A DNA stretch of 64,000 bases from Dendrocalamus latiflorus (lineage: Eukaryota > Streptophyta > Magnoliopsida > Poales > Poaceae). The position numbers and the translations under genes were made by a program. The stretch lies in NCBI GenBank assembly GCA_017311315.1, contig CM029620.1:2466056-2530055 (forward strand). The letters are read 5' to 3'. Below the pieces are notes generated by a model. It saw only the letters and a list, made by a program, of their open reading frames with translations, had not been told where the DNA came from and searched no databases. This document shows, piece by piece, positions 11,775 to 23,793 of this stretch. Every line of letters starts with the position of its first letter. Positions within the stretch are counted from its first letter, which is position 1.

Positions 11775-13622
11775 ATGCCAAACGACGAGCCTGCTTTGAA
11801 AAGTGACTTGCAGGACCTGAAGGAGCAGATGCTAGCAGAGGTGGCCAAGCTAACGAATGAAGTTAAAAACGCTATGAAGGATGTCGGCTATTCGCTTGAG
11901 AGTATGGACAGGCGCATGTCCACACTGACCGGGAAGGTTCAGCAGCTTGAGACCAACCTTCCAAAGACCAGCGATGTCAACAGAGAAGAGGAAGACGACG
12001 AGATCCACGACGACGATGTTGTCTTCGGGGGAGATGGTAAGGTTGATGAGAGGGCGACACGCGAGAACACCCTGCGTCGACGCCTTCAACGCAACCGTAC
12101 AGGTATGAGCGGTAATGGAAATCAGCGCAATCGTGGTAATGTTAATAATGATGATCCTTATGCTAATATTAAATTCACCATACCACCTTTTTATGGAAAA
12201 TATGATGCTGAGGAATATCTTGATTGGGAGATGACAGTAGAACAAAAATTTGCTTCCCACCTTGTACCTGATCATCATAAGGTTAGACAAGCTACTAGTG
12301 AATTTAAAGATTTTGCTATAATCTGGTGGCAAGAATTAGCTAATTTGCATCTACAACCTGAGTCATGGGATAGACTAAAAGAAGCAATGCGTGATCGTTT
12401 TATTCCTCCTTCTTACAAACGTGATTTGCGTAAGAAATTGCAGCGCTTAGAGCAAGGTAATATGTCTGTCCAAGAATATTATGTAGAGCTTCAAAAGGGC
12501 ATGATTCGTTGTGAGGTAGTAGAGGATCCAGAGGATAAAGTGTGTCGTTTCTATGGTGGATTGAGGCGTGAAATTCAGGATATTGTTGATTATAAAGAAT
12601 TTACTACTACCAACCGTTTGTTCCAGCTTGCTATGCTTGCAGAAAAAGAATTGCAGGGACGACAGCCGCCAAGGAGCAAGAGCAACTTCAGCAGCTCCTT
12701 CACGCCCAAGACGACGACACCGCCAACGAAGCCGTTCCCTTCGTCAAGTGCTCGTCCTCCAGCTCCACCAACGAGCACACGTTCGTCAGCTCCTTCACCT
12801 TCGGCCGCACGCACCATGGAATCTGGTAAGACTCGTTTGCAGGAACCGGCCAAGAGTGCATCATCTGTGGCTTCCACCTGGCGTTCTTCTTCCATTCAGT
12901 GCCACCGCTGCCATGGACTTGGTCACGTGCAGAAGGATTGTCCTAGCAAGCGGGCATACATTGCTACAGAAAATGGAGGCTACATTAGCACTTCTGATGT
13001 AGAGGAAGACATTGTTGATGAAGCTGCCTCGGACGATGATCATGATGAAGATGGTCTTTCTTTGGGCATAGACGACGCAGGCAACTATCGAGCCATCATT
13101 GTACAGCGAGTTCTCAGTACACAGATGGAGAAACCAGAGAAGCTGCAGCGCCATAACTTGTTTCAGATTTTCTTCGTCATTAAAAATCGGCGTGCACGAG
13201 TCATCATTGACGGAGGAAGCTGCAACAACTTGGTGAGTTCTGATTTGGTTAAGAAGCTTGAATTGACCACGCGACCACATCCACATCCGTACCATATTCA
13301 GTGGCTCAACGACTCGGGTAAGGCAAAGGTAATACAAACAGCCCGGGTGCATTTTCCCCTTGGTACATATTCTGATTTTGTAGATTGTGATTTGGTACCG
13401 ATGCAAGCTTGTTCTCTTTTATTGGGTCGTCCATGGGAATTTGATAATGATGCTACACACCATGGTAGAAGTAATAAATATACACTTATGCACAAGGGAC
13501 AAAAAATTACTTTGCTACCTATGACCCCTGCACAAATTGTACAAGCTGATAGAGAGAGAGAGTTGCTAGTGAAACTAAACAAGTTGATGCTAAAACTGAA
13601 AAACAGCAAGGAATTAAATTGA
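11775..13622 (+). CDS. Gypsy A gag and protease (615 codons)
   Basis: The structural protein and protease of element A. The frame opens with MPNDEPALKSDLQDLKEQ, and residues about 10-60 look like a coiled coil. Residues about 130-290 are the gag capsid-type domain (IPPFYGKYDAEEYLDWE). A zinc knuckle CHRCHGLGHVQKDC (C-x2-C-x4-H-x4-C) starts at residue 376. The retroviral-type aspartic protease motif VIIDGGSC has its Asp at residue 479. The frame ends at TGA 13620-13622 only because the true frame was left earlier: within the GA run near 13551-13562 the reading shifts, and the continuing polyprotein is in the -1 frame. In an intact relative gag and pol are probably one polyprotein here (inference). 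Confidence 0.88.
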   Translation: MPNDEPALKSDLQDLKEQMLAEVAKLTNEVKNAMKDVGYSLESMDRRMSTLTGKVQQLETNLPKTSDVNREEEDDEIHDDDVVFGGDGKVDERATRENTLRRRLQRNRTGMSGNGNQRNRGNVNNDDPYANIKFTIPPFYGKYDAEEYLDWEMTVEQKFASHLVPDHHKVRQATSEFKDFAIIWWQELANLHLQPESWDRLKEAMRDRFIPPSYKRDLRKKLQRLEQGNMSVQEYYVELQKGMIRCEVVEDPEDKVCRFYGGLRREIQDIVDYKEFTTTNRLFQLAMLAEKELQGRQPPRSKSNFSSSFTPKTTTPPTKPFPSSSARPPAPPTSTRSSAPSPSAARTMESGKTRLQEPAKSASSVASTWRSSSIQCHRCHGLGHVQKDCPSKRAYIATENGGYISTSDVEEDIVDEAASDDDHDEDGLSLGIDDAGNYRAIIVQRVLSTQMEKPEKLQRHNLFQIFFVIKNRRARVIIDGGSCNNLVSSDLVKKLELTTRPHPHPYHIQWLNDSGKAKVIQTARVHFPLGTYSDFVDCDLVPMQACSLLLGRPWEFDNDATHHGRSNKYTLMHKGQKITLLPMTPAQIVQADRERELLVKLNKLMLKLKNSKELN

Positions 13623-16600
13623 AAAATCCTGTTAGGCTTACTACTAAATCTGATCTTGCAGAGATTAATGATGTGTGCTATGCTTTGATATGCAAAGATG
13701 CTTTATTTTCCACTGATGATATAGGTAGCACTTTGCCACCTTCTGTCACTAACCTTTTGCAGGAATATAGTGACGTGTTTCCCACCGAGATACCTCTAGG
13801 ACTTCCACCCATTCGAGGGATTGAGCACCAGATTGACTTGATTCCTGGAGCGAGCTTGCCAAATCGAGCTGCCTATAGAACCAACCCCGAGGAGACTAAG
13901 GAGATTCAGCGCCAAGTCCAAGACCTTTTGGACCGTGGGTATGTACGTGAGAGCCTTAGTCCTTGTGCTGTTCCAGTTATTTTGGTTCCAAAAAAAGATG
14001 GCAGTTGGCGCATGTGTGTAGATTGTAGAGCCATTAACAACATCACAATAAGGTACCGTCATCCTATTCCCAGGCTAGATGACATGCTTGATGAGTTATG
14101 TGGTTCTATAATTTTTTCTAAAGTAGACTTGAGAAGCGGATACCACCAAATAAGAATGAAATTAGGAGATGAATGAAAAACTGCTTTTAAAACCAAGTTC
14201 GGCTTATATGAGTGATTAGTAATGCCTTTTGGTTTAACTAATGCACCTAGCACTTTCATGCGTTTAATGAACGAGGTTTTACGTCCTTTCATTGGAAAAT
14301 TTGTGGTGGTTTATTTTGATGATATCTTGATATACAGCAAGTCTTTAACTGAACATCTTAATCATCTACATGTTGTTTTTGATGCTTTGCGTGCTGCACG
14401 TTTATTTGGTAACCTCAAGAAGTGCACTTTTTGCACCGAACGAGTATCGTTTCTTGGCTATGTTGTGACGTCGCAGGGAATTGAGGTCGATGAAGCCAAG
14501 GTGCACGCTATACAGAGCTGGCCAACGCCCACAACCGTGACACAAGTGCGGAGCTTTCATGGACTTGCAGGATTTTACCGCCGCTTTGTGAAGGATTTCA
14601 GCACCATTGCAGCCCCATTGAATGAGTTGACAAAGAAGGGCGTTGCGTTTCATTGGGGAGAAGAACAAGAGGCGTCCTTTGCTCTTTTGAAGGACAAGCT
14701 TACTAACGCGCCATTGCTGCAACTTCATGATTTTGGTAAGACTTTTGAGCTTGAATGTGATGCTAGTGGAGTTGGCATTGGTGGCGTTTTGATGCAAGAA
14801 GGTAAACCCATTGCTTACTTTAGTGAGAAATTGAATGTACCTGTTTTTAATTATTCCACGTATGACAAAGAATTGTATGCTCTTGTTCGATCATTAGAGA
14901 CGTGGCAATATTATTTATGGCCTAAAGAATTTGTTATTCACTCTGATCATGAATCACTAAAACATATTCGAAGTCAAAACAAACTGAATCATAGACATGC
15001 TAAGTGGGTTGAATTTATTGAATCTTTTCCTTATGTCATCAAACACAAGAAAGGGAAGGATAAAATTATTGCTGATGCTTTGTCTAGACGATATACGATG
15101 CTGTCCCAACTTGATTGTCGTATATTTGGGCTTGAAACAATTAAAGAACAATATGTTAATGATGATGAATTTAAAGATGTGATGGAAAATTGTAAAGAGG
15201 GACGTACATGGAACAAATATGTGATACATGATGGGTTTTTGTTTAGAGCTAACCGCCTATGCATTCCAGTTGGTTCCGTTCGTCTTTTGTTGTTGCAGGA
15301 GGCACATGGAGGAGGATTGATGGGACATTTTGGTGCCAAGAAGACGGAGGAGGTGCTGGCCACACATTTCTTTTGGCCAAGGATGAGACGAGATGTAGAG
15401 CGGTTCGTGGCTCGGTGCGCCACATGTCAAAAAGCTAAGTCGCGGTTGAACCCACATGGTTTGTATATGCCTCTTCCCGTTCCTTCTATTCCTTGGGCTG
15501 ATATATCTATGGACTTTATTTTGGGATTGCCAAGGACTAAGAGGGGGAGGGATAGTATTTTTGTGGTGGTTGATCGTTTTTCTAAGATGGCACATTTTAT
15601 TCCTTGTCATAAAAGCGACGATGCTGTTCATATTGCTGACCTTTTCTTTCAAGAAATCGTTTGCTTGCATGGTATGCCTTCTACTATTGTTTCAGATCGC
15701 GATGCAAAATTCTTGAGTCACTTTTGGCGCACTTTGTGGAATAAATTGGGACAAAGCTGCTGTTTTCTACAACTTGTCATCCCCAAACTGATGGACAAAC
15801 AGAGGTAGTGAATCGAACATTGTCCACCATGTTGAGAGCGATCTTGAAGCGCAATTTGAAGATGTGGGAAGAGTGTTTGCCGCATGTGGAGTTTGCATAT
15901 AATAGGGCGGAACACTCCACCACCAAGGTAAGTCCCTTCCAGGTAGTGTATGGATTTAACCCCCGTGCTCCTATTGATCTTTTGCCTTTACCTACCACTG
16001 AGAGAACACATAATGATGCTAAAGAGCGTGCTGAATTTATTATTAAATTGCATGAAACCACTAAGGCAAATATTGAAAAGATGAATGAAAAGTATAGAAT
16101 TGCTGGTAGTGAAGGTAGAAGGGAAGTTAAACGTGTACCGGGTGATTTGGTTTGGTTGCACTTGAGAAAAGATAGATTTCCAGAGTTGCGTAAGTCTAAA
16201 TTAATGCCAAGAGATGCTGGTCCTTTTAAGATAATTGAGAAAATAAATGATAATGCATATAAACTTGAGTTGCCACCCGAGTTCGGGGTTAGTCCCACCT
16301 TTAACATTGCAGATTTGAAGCCATACTTGGGAGAAGAAGATGAGCTTGAGTCGAGGACGACTCCACTTCAAGAGGGGGAGGATGATGAGGACATCACTCC
16401 TTCGGATGCAACCACTGATCCTCCAACCGTTATGCAAGGTCCAATGACCCGAGCTCGCATGCGACAATTAAATCTAGAGGTGAGCTCGTTCTTAAGCGAT
16501 CATTTTCATAGTTTTGAGAATAGATTGCTACTTAATGATGTTATCTTGCTTAGGAACATTGGAGATGGTCATGAAGTACATGGAGAGAGGTGTGGAGGCG

Positions 16601-16692
16601 GAGAAGACCAGCAAGGACGTCCAAGTCAAGTCGGAGGCCCAGTCCAACTCGAGTTCAAGTCTGCCTCGGCCTTCAGGACCAACCTGCAGTAA
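13560..16692 (+). pseudogene. Gypsy A pol: RT, RNase H, integrase, broken
   Basis: The order is linker, RT (KKDGSWRMCVDCRAINN, later [11 protein letters not shown]), RNase H ([16 protein letters not shown]), integrase zinc finger (H and C residues between about 15305 and 15435) and DDE core ([27 protein letters not shown]). Defects are the frameshift at the GA run (about 13555), two in-frame TGA codons at 14174-14176 and 14213-14215 where the family has Trp (TGG), and a one-base loss near 15748 that throws out the integrase frame, recovered after about 15790. The final frame runs past the LTR boundary at 16383 to a TAA at 16690-16692. No functional pol can be made. Confidence 0.9.
16371..16382 (+). 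promoter_or_regulatory. Gypsy A polypurine tract
   Basis: AGAGGGGGAGGA lies immediately before the 3' LTR start TGATGAGG. It also lies inside the pol reading frame. Confidence 0.85.
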
Positions 16693-17290
16693 AACGGATG
16701 CCCAGGACGCATACGGACTTCGTTTTCGATGACCCACACATGCATGGAAAGATAATTTCATAGGCTAACCAATGGCTTTGGTTTGAGGTCCAAATTCCAC
16801 CGGAGTCAACGGAAATCGTCGAAACAAGTCAGCATCCAGAATTTGCCAGGGTGTTGCATCACCGTCTTTTGGTCCGTTGGGCCGTGTATCGTCTTAGAGC
16901 CCGTTAGGGGGCGCGTCCAGGGGGTGTGACGACCCTTAGACCTTATATCCAGCCACCACCCCCACCATTAGGGTTTGGGTTTTGCTTGAGATCAATCTGT
17001 CATTGAACAGCCGCCGATTTCGGTCGTGAAACCCCACTTTCGTGATCTTAATCATACATCTGCAGATTGTCACTTCTTTGAGCTGCGTTCTTTCGAGTTC
17101 TTGCTTGTGTTCTTCGTTTCGCAGGCAGGGATTAGCCTTCTTGGCGAGGTCAACCGGATTAGTGACACGGTTGATAACTAGAGGAGTCGTGGTGCTAAGG
17201 TTGCAGGGTTCGGGTCTTTTGGATCTGAAGCCGGATCGGTGTGTCGCGTTCCACCAAAACGAGAGTTATCATCACCTGACAGAAGATCGG
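16383..17290 (+). repeat. Gypsy A 3' LTR, main part
   Basis: Begins TGATGAGGACATCACTCC and follows the 5' LTR to GAAGATCGG, where element B is inserted. The last five bases, ATCGG (17286-17290), are the left TSD of B. The remaining LTR end lies at 29642-29663. Confidence 0.92.
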
Positions 17291-17533
17291 TGTTGTAGGG
17301 GTGGCCCCCACCTAATCCCAGCAGGCCTGGTAGAAGATTGTAAGGCCCAGAATAGGCCATATGTAATGACATAAATGCCCCTGAAGGGGATACTCAGATG
17401 TAAGGGCATAATTGTAAAAGCACTCTCCATGTATATATATATGGAATACAGGCCATGGGGGGACCCAGGCCATTACTCATCTCTCTCACTCTCCACTACC
17501 ATCTCTCTCTCTGTTTGGTCTGTAACCACAACA
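17291..17533 (+). repeat. Gypsy B 5' LTR (243 bp)
   Basis: Runs from TGTTGTAGGGGTGGCCCCC to TAACCACAACA. A TATATATATA stretch near 17433 is a likely TATA box, followed by a CT-rich end. Confidence 0.93.
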
Positions 17534-17552
17534 GTTGGCGCCGTCCGTGGGG
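17534..17552 (+). promoter_or_regulatory. Gypsy B primer binding site, tRNA-Asp-like
   Basis: GTTGGCGCCGTCCGTGGGG follows the LTR directly. It matches the complement of plant tRNA-Asp ends (TGGCGCCGTTGCCGGGG) with a few differences. Confidence 0.65.
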
Positions 17553-17585
17553 GAGGACAGGAGCAAGCCTGATGTTCGAAGAAGG

Positions 17586-20466
17586 ATGGCACCGAAAAAA
17601 GCTTCGTCGACGGCGGCGAAGGGAAAGAAGGCGGACGGATCGGAGCGTCGCACGGGTACCAGGGCTTCGGCATCGGCTGTTGCGGGCGCAGGTGACGACG
17701 CAAGCGCGGTGGTCGAGGACGTCGACGCTCGGGCTGCGATGACCAACCCCGCCGCTGGTGCTGCGACGGCCAACCCCGCCGCTGGCGCCGCGACGACCGA
17801 CCAACCCCGCCTACGCGACGACAACCAACTTCGCCGCCCAGGCGGCAGAAAGCGCCCTGCTGGCGGCCCTTAAAGCGTTCCAGCAGGACCTAGGGGATCT
17901 TCGTGGGGCTGTCCGAGGCATACAAGGGACTCGGAGCCAGCAGGCCGCGCCAGTGGTCGCGCCAGAGCCCACGCCGGAAAAGGCGGACAGCCGCGACGCC
18001 CCCACATCCAGCCGCGTCCCGCTGTGGCACGTCGATCAAGAGTCCCCGCTTTCGGCAGGACTACAGCAGGTGGCGTGGCCCAAAGACTTCACATTCCCCA
18101 GTGTCATCGAGCCATACAAAGGTGATATGGATCCCCGCGAGTTCGTGCGTGTGTACGAAACCGCGATCGAGGCCGCGGGCGGAGATGATACCACAAAGGC
18201 GAAGGGGCTCCCCCTCGCGCTGCAAGGAGTGGCACTTTCTTGGTTTTTTACCATAGAGCCAAACTCCATCTATGCGTGGGAGCAGCTCCGCCATCGCCTT
18301 CACAACAACTTCCAAGGAAACTACGTCGAGCGAGCCGATGCGGGGCAGCTCTTCGCCGTGAGGCAGAAACCCTCGGAAAAGCTTCGGGACTACTTCAAAC
18401 GTTTCGCGAAGATACACTGCCAGATCAAGGACGTTAATGAGACAACCGTCATTAACGCGGCCATACAGGGCCTTCGTCCGGGCTCCTTGGCCGAATACAA
18501 CGCACGGAAGCCTATCAAGACAGTCGCCGAGCTCTTCGACAAGATGGAGGGGTATGCGCGGGCTGAGGAAGATGCGCAGAGACGCAACGCTTCCACCCTC
18601 GATCTTGCTCAAGCGACACGCTCGACATACGACGAGGGGGTGGGCGACGACTCCCCGAAGCAGGCCCGCGGCCAACAGCCCCGGGAGGACCCCCCTGGGA
18701 GCAATAGCACCAGGGAGCAGGAAGGCTCTCCAAGGAGCAGACGCAAGCCCCAGCGTCACCAGCGCAGACCACAAAAGGCCCGCTATACCTTCGTCGTCGA
18801 GAAGGCCCTTCAAGGACGCGAAGGCGAACTCGGCCGCGATGAGCCACCTCGAGCGGAGCAAGAGCAACTAGATTACGGCAAATGGTGCGAGGTGCACGGT
18901 TATGGTAATCACTGTACGAAGACGTGCACCGCGGTCGTGGAGTTGCGACGGGCGATGGCCGCATCTCGGGACTCGCCCCTTCGGCTCCCCGCCGAAGTCC
19001 AGGAGCGGCATTCGAGGGGCAGCCCCTCGCAAGCTTCAGCCAGGGGAGACACACGGTGCCGCGCCGTCAACGTCATCACTGGAGGTTCCTTATCAGGGGC
19101 CCCCTTGGAGCAGTCGCAATCGTGGCTGCCGCCCTGCAACATCACCTTCACCGTGAATGACGCTAAGGGCGTGGAGTTCCCTCATCAAGACCCTTTGGTC
19201 ATCCGGGCCCACATCGCGGGATGCGACGTCAGGCGCATCCTTGTCGACGGGGGGAGCTCTGCGAATATCCTGTTCACAGGGGCCCTCGATCGTATGGGAA
19301 CCCACCGAAGTCGTCTGGAGCAGGCAGGAGCTCCGCTTCAGGGCATCGAAGGTCAACCGCTGCAGGCCATAGGGCAGGTGTCCCTCCCCGTCACGCTCCA
19401 CCAGGAGAGTAACATCCGGACCCAGCATGTCATCTTCGACGTTGTGGACATCGCACACCCCTACAACTTCATATTGGGGCGCCCCGCCATCAGCTCTTTC
19501 GAGGCGGTCCCACACCACGCCTTCTTATGTATGAAGCTCTCGGGCCCGGAGGGTGTCATCACCGTCTTCGGCGACCAAGACCTTGCCAGGCGCATCGAAG
19601 TTGGCAGCCAGGATCTGCATCGCCCGGTGCACGCCCTACCGGACGTGCTTGGCGACGCGCCCTCCACCCCGGGATGGACGCCTAAGCCTCGGCCCGAAGG
19701 CGGAGTCAAAAGGGTGCCGCTCCAGGCGAAGGGGCAGTTTGTGTCTATTGGTGAGGGGCTCCCCCCGGAGGTCGAGCAAGATTTACTCAAAGTGCTTCGA
19801 AACAACACCGACATCTTTGCATGGTCACCGGAGGATATCAAGGGCGTAGACCACGCAGTAATTGAGCACCGCTTGGCGGTCCGCCCCGACGCCAAGCCGG
19901 TCAAGCAAATGCTTCGCCGCATGTCCATGGATCGGCAGCAGGCGGCCAAGGTGGAGGTGGCAAAGCTCCTTCGGGCTGGCATCATCCGCGAGGTCCACCA
20001 CCCAGAGTGGCTCGCCAACCCAGTATTGGTCAAGAAGGCTAGTGGGGCCTGGCGCATGTGCATCGACTTTACGGCACTCAACAAGGCGTGCAAAAAGGAC
20101 AATTACCCTTTGCCGCGCATCGATCAATTGGTCGACGCTACCGCGGGGTGCGAGCTAATGAGTTTCTTAGATGCCTACTCCGGCTACCATCAGGTATACA
20201 TGGCGGAAGACGACGAGAGCAAGACTAGCTTCATCACACCAATCGGCACCTTCTGCTTCATCAGGATGCCCTTTGGGTTGAAGAACGCAGGCGCTACCTT
20301 TACCCGCCTCATCGCCATTGCCCTGGCCGCCCAGCTCGGGAGGAATGTCGAGGCCTACGTCGATGACGTGGTAGTCAAAACCCAGCAGCTCGCTTTGCAT
20401 GGCCAGGACCTCCAGGAGACCCTCAACAACCTCAGGAAAGCTGGCATCAAGCTCAACCCTGACTAG
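17586..20466 (+). pseudogene. Gypsy B gag, protease and RT (first part)
   Basis: Translation probably starts at ATG 17586 (MAPKKASST), by analogy with the related copy at 1313. A shift in the Ala/Pro-rich stretch before about 17850 moves to the frame that is open from 17758 to 20466 (902 codons). In that frame are the gag domain (residues about 120-260), a zinc-knuckle-like CEVHGYGNHCTKTC near residue 376, protease ILVDGGSS with its Asp at residue 497, and RT ending with EAYVDDVVV (YVDD at 867-870). The frame is closed by TAG at 20464-20466, in a position (LNPD-stop-CVFGV) where the family normally has Lys, so this is a nonsense mutation and not the natural end. Confidence 0.88.
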
Positions 20467-22894
20467 TGCGTCTTCGGCGTGCAGGCGGGCAAACTTCTGG
20501 GCTTCCTCGTGTCCGGGCGGGGCATCCAGGTGAACCCTGATAAGGTCGACGCTATCTTGGGTATGGAGCCGCCCAAGACGACGAGGGAAGTCCAGAGGCT
20601 GGCGGGCCGCATGGCAGCCTTGAGCCGCTTCCTATCCAGGGCGGCGGAGCGAGGTTTGCCATTTTTTAAGACACTCCGCGGGTGTGACGGATTTCGTTGG
20701 GATGGCGACTGTGCGGAGGCCTTCAACGAGCTCAAAAAACACCTGGCGAGTCTCCCCACTCTGGTCGCCCCAGCACCAGAGGCTCCCCTCTTGCTCTATC
20801 TGGCCGCGTCAGCTACAGCGGTCAGTGCCGTCCTCGTCCTAGAGGAAGGCGCCGTACAAAGCCTGTATACTTCATCTACGAAGCCCTCCAAGGCACCAAG
20901 ATGAGATATACGGAGCTTGAAAAACTTGCTTACGCGTTGGTCATGGCCTCCAAGAAGCTCCGGCATTATTTTTTGGCCCATCCAATCACAGTGCCTTCCT
21001 CATTCCCCCTAGCGGAGATGCTGCACAACAAGGAATCCACAGGGCGCATCGGCAAGTGGGCTGCCGAGCTCGCCCCGTTCTCCCTGACATACGCCTCAAG
21101 GATGGCAATCAAATCTCAAGTTGTCGCCGACTTCCTTGCGGAGTGGACTCCGCCGGCTCAGCCTGCCCAGCAGCATAACGACCCGGTTTGGACACTCACC
21201 ATCGACGGAGCTTACAGCGTCGCGGGCGCGGGTGTAGGCGCGGTAATCGTCACGCCCGAGGGACAGCGCCTGCTATACTCGGCGCGCCTTGTCTTTCCAG
21301 CTACCAATAACACAGCTGAATACGAGGCGCTGCTCTTCAGCCTGGCAAAGCTCAAGGCGGTCGGCGCGCGGCGGGTGCTTGTCCGCACAGTCTCGCGTTT
21401 GGTGGCAGGCCACGTCGACAAGTCCTATCAAGCCAAGGACCCTGAGCTGGCCAAGTACCTCGCCGCGGTTAGGGCAAGGGAAAGGCACTTCTTGGGCATC
21501 ACGGTCAAGGCCATCCCTCGCGAGGAAAATGAGCAGGCCGACGCTCTCGCGAAGGCGGCCAGCCAGCAGCTGCCACCCCCTGACGGGGCGTTTTACGAAG
21601 TATTGCCGCAGGCGGCCATCGCACAGGACAACCGCGACGCGACTCTCATTCACCGTGTCGTCCAGCAGGGCGACTGGCGAGAGCCCATCTTCAATTTCCT
21701 GCAGGGCATCGCCGAGCCAGAGGACCACGCCGAGCTCCGGCGTCTGCAACACCGTGCCAGATCCTTCCAGGTGTTTGAAGGGATGCTCTACAAGCAGGGA
21801 GTCTGTGCACCGCTCCTGCGTTGCCTCTCCCGCGAAGAGGGGAAGAAGCTCCTCACGGATATCCACGCGGGGGTATGCGGATCTCACGTCGCGCCGAGGT
21901 CATTGGTCGGCAAGGCGTTCAGGCAAGGCTTTTACTGGCCGACTGCCATCACTGACGCCCAGGACCTAGTGCGTTGGTGCCAGGGGTGCCAGTGGATGGG
22001 GCGCATCATCTGCAGGCCCCCGACAAACCTCAACCCTATTCCCCCGGTGTGGCCGTTGGCACGCTGGGGTGTCGACATAGTGGGACCGCTCCCCCGAGCC
22101 CCAGGGGACCTGCGGTTCTGGTGGTCGCACTGGAATACTTTTCCAGATGGCCGGAGGCGGTAGCCCTAGCCAAGATAACCTCGGCGGCCATGCAGCACTT
22201 CCTCTGGCAGAACATCATATGTCGCTTCGGCGTGCCCAGGGAACTCACCATCGATAACGGACTGCAGTTCGATGCTGCCCCGTTCAAGGAATTCTGTGGA
22301 AGCATGGGCATCACGATTCGGTTCGCCTCGGTTGGGCACCCCCAGTCCAACGGAGCGGTCGAAAGGGCGAACGGTGCCATCTCTATCGCCATCAAAAAAC
22401 GCCTAGTCGGGCTGCCGAAGGGCAGGTGGCCGAGCGAGCTGCACAGCGTCCTCCGGTCCCTTCGCACAACGGTAACACGCCCGACGGGGTTCACGCCCTT
22501 CAAGCTTCTTTTTGGTGATGAGGCGGTGACGCCTGAAGAAATCAGGGCTGGATCGCGAAGGGTCCTCGTCCAAGCGCCCGACGAAGAGCGTCGCGTGTCC
22601 TTGGACCTCCTCGACGGGGCGCGAGCGAGCGCAGCCCAACATGTCGACAAGTACGCACGGCAGACAGTGCGTACCCGAGACCGGTCCGTATATCCACGAA
22701 GGTTCAGGGCCGGGGATCTTGTCCTCAGAATGGCACTCCACGCGGAGACCGTTGGCAAGCTGGAGTCCAAGTGGGAAGGTCCGTACATTGTGGCTGAAGC
22801 ACTGCAGAAGGGAGCGTACCACCTCGCCACACTCGAGGGACAAACTCTCCGCCACACATGGAACGTGGACAAATTGCGGCGATATTACGCCTAG
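20467..22894 (+). pseudogene. Gypsy B RT end, two RNase H domains and integrase
   Basis: After the TAG the frame continues with the RT connection and classical RNase H (LYLAASATAVSAVLVLEE). A one-base loss (a missing A near 20864) moves it to the frame with YFIYEALQGTKMRY. The second, archaeal-type RNase H covers about 21188-21560 (WTLTIDGAYS, NNTAEYEALLFSLAKLKAVG, REENEQADALAKAAS). The integrase finger follows (IHAGVCGSH to WCQGCQ), then WGVDIVGPLP. Another one-base loss near 22118 shifts to the frame with YFSRWPEAVALAKI, LTIDNGLQFD and AVERANG (the other two acidic sites), which ends at TAG 22892-22894. Confidence 0.88.
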
Positions 22895-23039
22895 AAGCAG
22901 GATGAAAATTATAATGGCATCGGACCCCGTTGTACGATGCTTGCCCGCGCAAACGGGAGTTCAATAAAGTTCACTGTTTTTCACAAATAACATTGTCCGG
23001 CCGCAATGTGTCACGGATCACCCCCGCGCGCAGGTACGC

Positions 23040-23650
23040 CAGTCTACGGACTTTAAATGAAGTCGTAGCGTCGAGGTCCGCCTCTGCACGCACCAGTCTA
23101 CGGACTTTAAATGAAGTCGTAGCGTCGAGGTCCGCCTCCGCACGCACCAGTCTACGGACTTTAAATGAACTCGTAGCGTTGAGGTCCGCCTCCGCACGCA
23201 CCAGTCTACGGACTTTAAATGAAGTCGTAGCATCGAGGTTCGCCTCCGCACGCACCAGTCTACGGACTTTAAATGAAGTCGTAGCGTCGAGGTCCGCCTC
23301 CGCACGCACGAGTCTACGGACTTTAAATAAAGTTGTAGCGTCGAGGTCCGCCTCCGCACGCACCAGTCTACGGACTTTAAATAAAGTCGTAGCGTCGAGG
23401 TCCGCCTCCGCACGCACCAGTCTACGGACTTTAAATGAAGTCATAGCGTCGAGGTCCGCCTCCGCACGCACCAGTCTATGGACTCTAAATAAGACGTAGC
23501 GTCGAGGTCCGCCTCCGCACGCCAGAGTCCGCAGACAATAAATTAAGTCGTAGCGTTGAGGACCGCCTCCGCACGCACCAGTCTACGGACTCTAAATAAG
23601 ACGTAGCGTCGAGGTTCGCCTCCGCACGCGACAGTCCACGGACTATAAAA
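23040..23650 (+). repeat. 54-bp tandem array in gypsy B (about 12 units)
   Basis: Units start CAGTCTACGGACTTTAAA at 23040, 23094, 23148, 23202 and so on, exactly 54 bp apart, decaying after about 23472. As 54 is a multiple of three, frames stay open across the array on both strands (18-residue repeats such as SARTSLRTLNEVVAS on + and RRRTSTLRLHLKSVDWCV on -). I treat those frames as by-products. The array lies between the pol stop and the antisense gene. Confidence 0.9.
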
Positions 23651-23793
23651 AAGGCATCGTCGGCCCAAAACACAGCTTACAACAGTAAGAATAAATGGTG
23701 CATCATCCCATTGCAAAAATATGAGGTCAAATGATTACAGGTATGGGCGCACAAGTGCGAGCCCCCCTCCCTCCGCCTGATATGATCAACACC

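Noticed and set aside
18061..18867. 268-codon - strand frame
   Set aside because: It is the mirror of the gypsy B gag coding region in GC-rich DNA. The + strand frame has the clear gag domain.
22036..22872. 278-codon - strand frame
   Set aside because: Mirror of the gypsy B integrase. No motif of its own.
22930..23499. 189-codon + frame after the B pol stop
   Set aside because: Mostly a translation of the 54-bp array; period-3 repeats keep frames open by default.
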